Shown: positions 1 through 5,577 of the stretch, one piece after another
How positions within the stretch are numbered: the first letter of the stretch is position 1
How the letters are laid out: each line of letters begins with the position of its first letter
NCBI GenBank assembly: GCA_003567255.1
Contig: PWZW01000031.1
Location: forward strand, 1 to 7,518
DNA: 7,518 nt
DNA from: Puniceicoccaceae bacterium
GTDB taxonomy: Bacteria > Verrucomicrobiota > Verrucomicrobiia > Opitutales > Coraliomargaritaceae
Reading direction: 5' to 3'
Notes under the pieces: generated by a model
What the model saw: only the letters and a program-made list of their open reading frames with translations
Told to the model about the DNA's origin: nothing
Databases searched by the model: none
Position numbers and translations under genes: made by a program

Positions 1-427
1 CGGCCAAAAGCTCACGGATCCGCTGAGCAGGATCGCTCACATTTAAAAGCGGACGATTAGAGTTTCGCGCGGTTCTTTCAAGGATGGTTTCCACCGAAGC
101 GAAAAGGCAAAATACCTCACCCTTTTGCTTCAGTAATACATCCATCCCCTGAGGGATGACGAGGCCGCCTCCGCAGGAAACAACCGTATCGTGGCAAGGA
201 TGTCCTGATTCGATAAAAGCTCGCTCCATCTGACGAAAAACTGGCTCCCCCTCCTTCTCGAAAATTTCGGGGATCCGCTTACCCGCACTCCGCTCGATTT
301 CCACATCTGAATCGACAAAGCGGAACCCCAAAGACTTTGCCACGCGCCGCCCGATGGTTGACTTGCCTACTCCCATGAAGCCCACGAGGTAGATATTTGG
401 TAAACTGCGCTTGCTGCCTTGAGCCAT
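1..427 (-). CDS. aroK: Shikimate kinase, 3' end cut off by window edge
   Basis: The protein phosphorylates shikimate at the 3-hydroxyl with ATP, the fifth step of the chorismate pathway in the cytoplasm. The 142 residues visible show the full P-loop kinase pattern. The Walker A motif GFMGVGKST is at 16-24. D39-S-D41 gives the magnesium/shikimate-binding aspartates. FRQME at 64-68 supplies the substrate-binding arginine R65. The GGG shikimate-binding loop is at 86-88, and RPLL at 125-128 is the lid region with its ATP-contacting arginine. Shikimate kinases are usually about 165-190 residues, so roughly the last 30-45 lie beyond the window. The ATG start lies a few residues before the first beta strand and has AGGA 3 nt upstream, a short spacing. 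The gene is divergent from the prenyl synthase gene. The family call is secure. The symbol aroK rather than aroL is by convention. Confidence 0.95.
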   Translation of the reverse strand, partial: MAQGSKRSLPNIYLVGFMGVGKSTIGRRVAKSLGFRFVDSDVEIERSAGKRIPEIFEKEGEPVFRQMERAFIESGHPCHDTVVSCGGGLVIPQGMDVLLKQKGEVFCLFASVETILERTARNSNRPLLNVSDPAQRIRELLA

Positions 428-537
428 AATCCTAGTGTGGTGGTTCAGAAAACCGGAGCGACAAAATTTTTAATTTCCTCAGAAAGCGTACAGAACGCAA
501 ACCCCAGGTTTGCGGTTTCTACCCAGATTTTTGCAAA
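428..537. promoter_or_regulatory. Divergent intergenic region between aroK and the prenyl synthase gene
   Basis: This 110-bp spacer must hold the start signals for both divergent genes. The only clearly promoter-like trait is an AT-rich patch at about 461-476. On the plus strand it contains a weak -10-like TTTAAT at 469-474, with a poor -35 candidate TTCAGA at 444-449 and a long 19-nt gap. No good consensus promoter is visible for either direction. A hairpin sequence, listed separately, lies between the patch and the prenyl synthase start. The regulatory role is inferred from position. Confidence 0.4.
492..520 (+). repeat. Perfect inverted repeat (hairpin) upstream of the prenyl synthase start
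   Basis: CGCAAACC at 496-503 and GGTTTGCG at 507-514 are exact reverse complements around a 3-nt centre, CCA. The stem can be extended by AGAA (492-495) pairing with TTCT (517-520) if two bases, 515-516, bulge out. It ends 17 nt before the ATG of the downstream gene. No U-tract follows, so it does not look like an intrinsic terminator. It could be an operator for a dimeric repressor or a structured 5' leader. The symmetry is seen directly; any function is inference. Confidence 0.5.
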
Positions 538-1635
538 ATGACCGATCTCCTCGACACTTCACCCACAATAGTTGACCTGAGCAATGGCTTTCAAGAGGCG
601 TTTCAGAGATCCGTGACCGAACTAAGCAACGGCTTAAAAGGTATTCAGGCGCTCGAACCAATAACTCAAGGGATAGAAGCATTTTCACTGACGCCGGGAA
701 AACACCTAAGACCCACCCTATTTTTGTGGGGCCTTTCGATTTTCGGGAAAGGTGCACAAGCGAACGAGGCCCTTCTCTCCGTTGCCTGCGCTCAAGAGCA
801 CTTCCATAATTTTCTCCTCATTCACGACGACGTGATTGATGCATCGGCGTCCAGAAGGGGTAAACCAAGCTTCCACCAGTACTTAATTGAAAACTTTGAG
901 ATCGATCCCCAAAACGCCAGACACCTTGCAATCATAACAGGTAACGTCATCTACAGCTTCGCGCTTGAGGCATTTTTACATCCAGACCTAAATAAAGCCA
1001 ACAGCACTGAAGCGCTTCGCTATTTTCTGCGGATTGCCGGAGACACTGGAATCGGAGAGATTACTGAACTGCTTAACATAGAACGACCGATTATAGAGGT
1101 TTCAGAGGGAGCCATTCTCAACACCTACGACCTGAAGACCAGTCGCTACACATTTGAAGCACCGCTAGCTCTAGCCGCGATTCTGAGCGATCGAAGGGAT
1201 AAATACTTGGAGGCGCTGAGAAAGGTAACCAGCCCGATTGGTGTGGCTTTTCAAATTGAAAACGATCTTCACGAAATAGACCTCTCCCCGGAGGCGGCAG
1301 CCGAAAAAGCCTTTGATCTCAGGAGCGGGATAAAGACCCTTTACCTGCGCCGTGCTTTTGGGGAGCTCAACCACAAGCAAAGAAGTGATGTCGAAGGATT
1401 TCTGGCTCTTAAAAAGAGCGACGCCTCAGCTTGCGCCGAAATCCTCAGTCTTTTGGATGAAACCGGAGTGAGGTCCGGAATTGAAAGCGCGATAGCAGAC
1501 TGCTTTGAACGCAGTCGATTGGCTATCGAACAAAGCGACATTTTTTCCGCAACGGAAAAGGCCGCGCTCGCAAAAGTGGTCGCCTTCATACACTCAAAGC
1601 GCAAACATTCGGAATCGAAAACAGCAAAAATCTAA
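538..1635 (+). CDS. Polyprenyl diphosphate synthase family protein (class I, divergent second Asp motif)
   Basis: The family condenses allylic diphosphates with isopentenyl diphosphate to make C15-C50 prenyl chains for quinones, carotenoids or carriers. The protein has 365 residues, slightly longer than the usual 290-350. GKHLRP at 54-59 matches the IPP-binding GKRLRP motif with H for the middle R. The first Asp-rich motif D97-D-V-I-D101 is intact, followed by RRGKP at 106-110. Lys200-Thr201 and the FDLRSGIKTL segment at 259-268 are recognisable. The second Asp-rich motif is altered: after FQI (238-240) it reads E-N242-D243-L-H-E246 rather than D-D-x-x-D. The helix that normally carries GQxxDL reads GIGEITELL. 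Phe92 lies five residues before the first motif with no insertion in it, a pattern seen in short-chain (GGPP-like) enzymes, so product length stays open. No Shine-Dalgarno precedes the ATG. Ten of 20 Arg codons are AGA/AGG. Confidence 0.88.
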   Translation: MTDLLDTSPTIVDLSNGFQEAFQRSVTELSNGLKGIQALEPITQGIEAFSLTPGKHLRPTLFLWGLSIFGKGAQANEALLSVACAQEHFHNFLLIHDDVIDASASRRGKPSFHQYLIENFEIDPQNARHLAIITGNVIYSFALEAFLHPDLNKANSTEALRYFLRIAGDTGIGEITELLNIERPIIEVSEGAILNTYDLKTSRYTFEAPLALAAILSDRRDKYLEALRKVTSPIGVAFQIENDLHEIDLSPEAAAEKAFDLRSGIKTLYLRRAFGELNHKQRSDVEGFLALKKSDASACAEILSLLDETGVRSGIESAIADCFERSRLAIEQSDIFSATEKAALAKVVAFIHSKRKHSESKTAKI

Positions 1636-1716
1636 CTTTAACTTCGATTGAAGAACTCCTGTTGTTTCGCATTGATCGGCAGGGACCTGGCCAGATATGC
1701 TCGTGCACACTCGTTT

Positions 1717-2160
1717 ATGGACAAACAAGTCATAGAAATCACCGTCAAAGGCGTCGTGCCAACCAACAACGGTTGCGCTGTCTTTCTTGGTGATAACAAA
1801 AAAACCTTTGTCATTTACGTCGATGAACTGATTGGTGCGGCCATATCCAGAGCTATTTCCGGTGAGCAGGCAGAGCGACCACAAACCCATGATTTGATTA
1901 TTTCAATGCTGAAGGGCTTTGAAGCCAAAGTGGAGCGCGTACTCATCAATGACGTAAAGGAAAGCACCTTTTTTGCTCGAATAATTTTGTCCATGGAAAA
2001 TGAGTTGGGGAAAAAAATCATGGAGATTGATGCACGCCCCAGTGATTCACTCGCCTTGGCACTGTTAAGCAAAAAGAAAATTCACGTAGCAAAACCGGTC
2101 TTCGATGCGGTGGATGACATGACGGAGATCTTGGAACGGATCCTCCGTAAAGAAGACTGA
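1717..2160 (+). CDS. DUF151 / bifunctional nuclease (BFN) domain protein
   Basis: This 147-residue protein consists of one DUF151 domain. Hallmarks are a beta-rich N-terminus that starts almost at the first Met, R54-P-x-THDL (54-60), the following amphipathic helix, a TFFARI strand at 84-89, and the signature I104-DARPSD110 followed by SLALALL. In plants and some bacteria DUF151 proteins have been described as nucleases acting on DNA and RNA; the catalytic residues are not firmly established to my knowledge. Many bacterial members carry a C-terminal UVR motif, and this one does not. I chose the ATG at 1717 because conserved sequence begins there. An in-frame TTG at 1648 would add 23 residues with no family resemblance. 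Neither start has a clear ribosome-binding site. It sits 81 bp after the prenyl synthase gene and 8 bp before the dus gene, so the last two are probably co-transcribed. Confidence 0.88.
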   Translation: MDKQVIEITVKGVVPTNNGCAVFLGDNKKTFVIYVDELIGAAISRAISGEQAERPQTHDLIISMLKGFEAKVERVLINDVKESTFFARIILSMENELGKKIMEIDARPSDSLALALLSKKKIHVAKPVFDAVDDMTEILERILRKED

Positions 2161-2168
2161 TCCGGCAA

Positions 2169-3245
2169 GTGGTCACTCTATCAAAACACAAAAAGATACG
2201 GGCGTTTTTAGGCGCCATGGGTCCGTGGACGGCACTCGCTCCAATGCAGGATGTAACTACCCTTCCCTTCATGCGTATTTTGGGTCGCTATGGAGCCCCG
2301 GATATCTTGTTTACAGAGTATTTCAGGGTGCATTCACACTCTACCCTTGAGGTGCACATTGTGGAATCGATAACAAAAAATGGGACGGGGCGTCCGATTT
2401 TTGCCCAGATGATTGGTGAAAGCGTACCGGACCTGGTCCGCACCATGGAGGCGCTCCAAGAGCTACCTATCGCAGGCATCGACCTCAACATGGGGTGTCC
2501 AGCGCCCAAAGTGTATAAAAAAAATGTAGGTGGTGGTCTTCTGCGCGACCCCGCGAAAGTGGATAGTATCCTTGCTGCCATGCGCGCCACGACCAAGGGG
2601 AATCTTACGGTAAAAATGCGCATTGGCTTTGATGATGACCGACACTTTGAGACGCTGCTTGCGCTCATTGAGAAGCATGACGTCGACCTGCTCAGCTTAC
2701 ATGCTAGAACAGTCAAAGAAGGGTATCGAAGCGAAGTGCACTATGATTATATCAAAAAAGCAGTCACTTCGCTATCCTGCCCGGTCCTGGCGAATGGCAA
2801 CATCACATCTGTTGAGAAAGGCGAGCAAGTGCTCCAGTCCACTCAAGCGGCCGGCTTAATGATTGGACGTTCCTGCATCCGGAACCCGTGGATCTTTGGC
2901 CAACTCCGGGACCATTGGGCAGGTAGAGAGTTTTTCCGGCCCCGGCTAAGCGACGTCCGCAGGTATGTTGATGAGCTCTATGAAGAGGTCACCGCTGGAG
3001 ACATCGAGGAAAAGTTCCGAGTCAATAAGCTCAAGAAATTTCTGAACTTTGTTGGTATCGCGGTTGATTCGAATGGGGAGTTTTTGCACGACATGCGAAG
3101 AGTCAAAAATTATGACGAACTTCGCTCTGTTGCAGACCGTCATCTCCTAGCCAATGGCCGCGGTGCTCGGGTCTACCCTCTGGAACCACTTGAGGGACTA
3201 ATTTCCAGACCAAACTGTGAGACCCCCGAGGGCTGTAGCCTCTAA
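2169..3245 (+). CDS. dus: tRNA-dihydrouridine synthase
   Basis: This FMN enzyme reduces specific uridines in tRNA to dihydrouridine with NADPH. The TIM-barrel signatures appear in order. LAPMQDVTTLPF (23-34) is the FMN-binding first strand. TEYFRV (49-54) follows. DLNMGCPAPKV (105-115) contains the catalytic Cys110. GGGLLRDP (121-128), VKMRIGF (148-154), LHAR (177-180), LANGNI (207-212) and the phosphate-binding GLMIGR (229-234) complete the barrel. A helical tRNA-binding domain follows to residue 358, a normal length. EYFRV and the KEGYR segment recall the DusC branch, but I cannot assign a subfamily or target position. The GTG at 2169, numbered here as residue 1, is 8 bp after the previous stop. 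An in-frame ATG at 2217, with AGG 4 nt upstream, removes 16 unconserved residues and is about equally likely. The usual Asp after V-T in the first motif is Thr. Confidence 0.93.
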   Translation: MVTLSKHKKIRAFLGAMGPWTALAPMQDVTTLPFMRILGRYGAPDILFTEYFRVHSHSTLEVHIVESITKNGTGRPIFAQMIGESVPDLVRTMEALQELPIAGIDLNMGCPAPKVYKKNVGGGLLRDPAKVDSILAAMRATTKGNLTVKMRIGFDDDRHFETLLALIEKHDVDLLSLHARTVKEGYRSEVHYDYIKKAVTSLSCPVLANGNITSVEKGEQVLQSTQAAGLMIGRSCIRNPWIFGQLRDHWAGREFFRPRLSDVRRYVDELYEEVTAGDIEEKFRVNKLKKFLNFVGIAVDSNGEFLHDMRRVKNYDELRSVADRHLLANGRGARVYPLEPLEGLISRPNCETPEGCSL

Positions 3246-3346
3246 AACTACACCTTTACGCTCTCCATTGCTCCATTTAATAAAGCCAGGCTATATTTTG
3301 AGCACGGAAAGACGGTGTGCTAGTGATGGAGGGGTCGACTTTACCC

Positions 3347-4258
3347 TTAGGCCCGCGGGTGTGCTTGTTTGTGCGCTTCCTTCAAGCGGGCGAGCGTAAC
3401 GTGAGTGTAAACTTGGGTGGTGGAGAGGCTTGTGTGTCCCAGTAGCTCTTGGACTGCCCTTAAGTCTGCTCCGTTATCCAAAAGGTGGGTGGCGTATGAA
3501 TGCCTTAGCTTGTGCGGGGTGATATCCACGGGAAGCTCGGCAACCCTTAAGTACAGTTTAAGCTGACGCTGGATGGCTCGGGGTGACAAACGCCGATGAC
3601 GCTCGGTTATAAAGACCGGACTGTGTTGAGAAGCATTTTGACCGTGCTCTTGGGAGAATATTTTAATGGCTTGGATGGCACGATGACCCAGAGGGCATAG
3701 ACGCTCCTTTCCTCCCTTTCCAGAAACTTTGGCAACACCGGATTCCAAGTCTAAATCGCAGTGGTTGAGTCCACATAATTCGCTGATTCGCAGGCCTCCC
3801 CCGTAAAAGGCTTCCAGGATCGCAAGGTCCCTGCGCGCGCAGAATGGACTTAACCGTCCATCAGCTCCGAGCCTTGCCGGTGCCTCGAGAAGGCGCAACA
3901 TTTGCGCTTTGCTCAGAAACTTAGGCAATGGTTTGGGCAGCTTGGGCAGGGTAATTCCAGATATAGGGTTGGTATCCGTGAGCGCCTGTAGCAGTAAGAA
4001 ACGATAAAAAGCCTTTAATCCGGAAACCTGATTATGAATCGTTCTCCGGGCTAGACCGCGCCCATGAGCGATGAGATATTTCCGTATCTCTTGCTTCTTT
4101 ATTCGGGGAAGCGGACAGCCTGGAAGATGCTGCGCCGCCCAGCGCTTAAGTGCAATAACCGCAGCGGTGTAGTTCCGTACTGTGTTCGAGGAGAGACGCC
4201 GTTCGTATGACAGGTAGTGCTCAAAGGCTTCAATTAAGCCCTCACCAGAGTCAGACAA
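3347..4258 (-). CDS. xerC: XerC-like tyrosine recombinase
   Basis: XerC and XerD act together at dif to resolve chromosome dimers before cell division. With the TTG start at 4258 the protein is 303 residues, the usual Xer length of about 300. The N-terminal SAM-like core-binding domain spans about 8-100 (YLSYERRLSSNTVRNY at 15-30). In the catalytic domain Arg157 (GGLRISEL), Lys181 (SGKGGKER), His249 and Arg252 (HKLRH), His275 (LGHTSLSTTQ) and the nucleophile Tyr284 are all present with XerD-like spacing. The C-terminus ends AHPRA. The N-terminal pattern, YGGGLR and DLDLESG look more like XerC than XerD, but this is a judgement by eye. The frame stays open to a TTG at 4348 and an ATG at 4327, but those starts overlap parA by 77-98 bp. 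The chosen start has a well-spaced ribosome-binding site and an 8-nt overlap with parA. Confidence 0.9.
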   Translation of the reverse strand: MSDSGEGLIEAFEHYLSYERRLSSNTVRNYTAAVIALKRWAAQHLPGCPLPRIKKQEIRKYLIAHGRGLARRTIHNQVSGLKAFYRFLLLQALTDTNPISGITLPKLPKPLPKFLSKAQMLRLLEAPARLGADGRLSPFCARRDLAILEAFYGGGLRISELCGLNHCDLDLESGVAKVSGKGGKERLCPLGHRAIQAIKIFSQEHGQNASQHSPVFITERHRRLSPRAIQRQLKLYLRVAELPVDITPHKLRHSYATHLLDNGADLRAVQELLGHTSLSTTQVYTHVTLARLKEAHKQAHPRA

Positions 4259-5030
4259 GGTCGAACCTTTCAATAAATTCCTGAGCGAGGAAGCGGTAGG
4301 CGTTTGCTCCGGTGCTGGTGGGATCATACTCAAAGATGGTTTGTCCAAAGCTAGGTGCTTCGCTCAAACGAATAGAGCGGGGGATCAACGTATTAAAGAC
4401 TTTATCTTCAAAATGGTTACGGACTTCGCTCACCACTTGATGAGAAAGATTGGTCCGCACGTCAAACATGGTCATAAGGATTCCGCCGAGTGAAAGGTCA
4501 GGATTCACGCCCGCCTCCTTAAGTTGCTCGACCACTTTAAGGATTTGCCCCAAGCCCTCCATCGCCAAGTACTCGCACTGCAAGGCAATGATAAGATGGT
4601 CCGCAGCGGCGAGGCTATTCATCGAGAGCATCCCCAAAGCTGGGGGGCAGTCCAGAATGATAGCATCAAAATCGCCAGTAGTTCGGAGTGGTTGAAGGCA
4701 CTTCTTAAGCTGAACAAGATAGTTTTTCCGCTGACTGAGTTCGATTTCGATGGCGGCCATATCCACCTCAGAGGGAATCAAAAAAAGATTCTCAGATGCG
4801 GTGGGTTTGACCTTGTCGAGGGCGGCTCCCTTACCAACGAGGGGCCCGTACAAACTACCACCCTCAAGCTTTTCGACTCCAAGCCCGCTGGTAGCATTTG
4901 CCTGGGGGTCTAAATCGACCACTAAAGTCCGCACACCCTTGTCCGCCAATCCGCGTCCAAGATTGATTGCGGTGGTCGTCTTCCCGACCCCTCCTTTTTG
5001 ATTCGCAATGGTAAATATTTGGGCTGTCAT
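4251..5030 (-). CDS. parA: ParA/Soj-type chromosome-partitioning ATPase
   Basis: ParA ATPases form dynamic DNA-bound dimers that move ParB-parS complexes or other cargo along the nucleoid. The 259-residue protein starts directly with the deviant Walker A motif K12-GGVGK17-T18, including the signature lysine K12. It continues with VVDLDPQAN (37-45, Walker A') and the Walker B ILDCPP (125-130). The typical SLGGILMTM segment and the IPRSIRLSEAPSFGQT region follow, which is characteristic of chromosomal Soj/ParA. There is no N-terminal helix-turn-helix extension, unlike plasmid type Ia ParA. The ATG at 5030 has no Shine-Dalgarno; a TATACC lies three bases before it on the minus strand. The gene stands 120 bp downstream of ruvX and overlaps xerC by 8 nt. 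The usual partner parB is not beside it in this window, so the protein could also serve another ParA-family cargo. Confidence 0.93.
   Translation of the reverse strand: MTAQIFTIANQKGGVGKTTTAINLGRGLADKGVRTLVVDLDPQANATSGLGVEKLEGGSLYGPLVGKGAALDKVKPTASENLFLIPSEVDMAAIEIELSQRKNYLVQLKKCLQPLRTTGDFDAIILDCPPALGMLSMNSLAAADHLIIALQCEYLAMEGLGQILKVVEQLKEAGVNPDLSLGGILMTMFDVRTNLSHQVVSEVRNHFEDKVFNTLIPRSIRLSEAPSFGQTIFEYDPTSTGANAYRFLAQEFIERFDLV
4266..4270 (-). promoter_or_regulatory. Ribosome-binding site deciding the xerC TTG start
   Basis: On the minus strand AAAGG lies exactly 7 nt before the TTG at 4258-4256. It is inside the last codons of parA. This is good Shine-Dalgarno spacing and favours the short, family-length xerC reading over starts deep within parA. 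The start overlaps the parA stop in the string TTGTCTGA, which fits translational coupling. Confidence 0.55.
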
Positions 5031-5150
5031 TAAGGTATAGTGAGTGCGGCTAAAAGCGGAGCGTCCAGCCTAGAGTGCGTTTACTCCCAATCTCGCCAGG
5101 CGCAGCTTCTCGGGGAAGTGACAAAACGCGGAGGCACACCCAGCATCCAT

Positions 5151-5561
5151 TTACAAGCACTGCTCTCCCAGAAAATCCCGCAGAATCAGTGTCGCCGCAA
5201 GAGAATCAATCTCTCCGCTCGCGCGATTGGGCTTTTTTCGGCGTCCCCGCAGAGATTGCTCCACAGAGTGGCTGGTTAATCGTTCGTCAGCCCGGTGGAC
5301 CGGCAAGCCGAAGCGGTTCTCTAATTCGACGATAAAGGCATCTACCTCCTTGGCCTTGAAGCCAACCGTTCCATCCATGTTGTAAGGATAACCAACCACA
5401 AGTTGATCAATCTTCCGCGCACGAATCACCTCAGCAATGCAGGCGAATCGTTCCTTTTTTGTTGGGGCAACCGAGGGGGCGATGGGGACCGCCACGCCCA
5501 CCTCATCGGCAAATGCCAAACCAATTCTTTTTTCTCCCCAGTCGATTCCGAGATAATTCAT
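5151..5561 (-). CDS. ruvX: RuvX/YqgF family RNase H-fold nuclease
   Basis: YqgF/RuvX proteins are RNase H-fold enzymes described as putative Holliday junction resolvases, and implicated in E. coli in 16S rRNA 5'-end processing. At 136 residues the protein is of normal size. The first strand reads LGIDWGEKRIGLA (4-16) with catalytic Asp7. VVGYPYNMDGT (55-65) is the conserved G-x-P-x-N-x-x-G loop, with Y-N in place of the common L-N. DERLTS at 92-97 carries Glu93. IDSLAATLIL (118-127) carries Asp119. All three metal-binding acids are therefore present. The ATG start lies 16 bp after the dprA stop, with no clear ribosome-binding site, which suggests co-transcription with dprA. The next gene, parA, follows after 120 bp, where I see no strong terminator or promoter. 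Confidence in the family is high; the exact substrate is unsettled for the family. Confidence 0.94.
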   Translation of the reverse strand: MNYLGIDWGEKRIGLAFADEVGVAVPIAPSVAPTKKERFACIAEVIRARKIDQLVVGYPYNMDGTVGFKAKEVDAFIVELENRFGLPVHRADERLTSHSVEQSLRGRRKKPNRASGEIDSLAATLILRDFLGEQCL

Positions 5562-5577
5562 TTAACGCTTTGTTAGC

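Noticed and set aside
479..757. Open frame of 92 codons on the minus strand over the prenyl synthase start
   Set aside because: It overlaps the conserved N-terminal region of the synthase and shows no protein-family features.
1648..1716. N-terminal extension of the DUF151 protein from a TTG start
   Set aside because: The extra 23 residues do not resemble the family, which begins at the first beta strand, and no ribosome-binding site precedes the TTG.
3225..3245. GAGG...CCTC stem at the end of dus as a terminator
   Set aside because: It has only four pairs, sits in coding sequence, and is followed by TAAAAC rather than a T-run.
3301..3321. AGCAC / GTGCT stem with an 11-nt loop in the convergent spacer, as a terminator between dus and xerC
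   Set aside because: The stem is only 5 bp, the loop is large, and there is no T-tract on either strand (CAAAAT on the minus side, AGTGAT on the plus side).
5042..5079. Direct repeat GAGTGCG at 5042-5048 and 5073-5079 upstream of parA, 31 bp apart, as a possible operator
   Set aside because: A 7-base repeat within 120 bp is quite likely by chance, and no flanking bases match.
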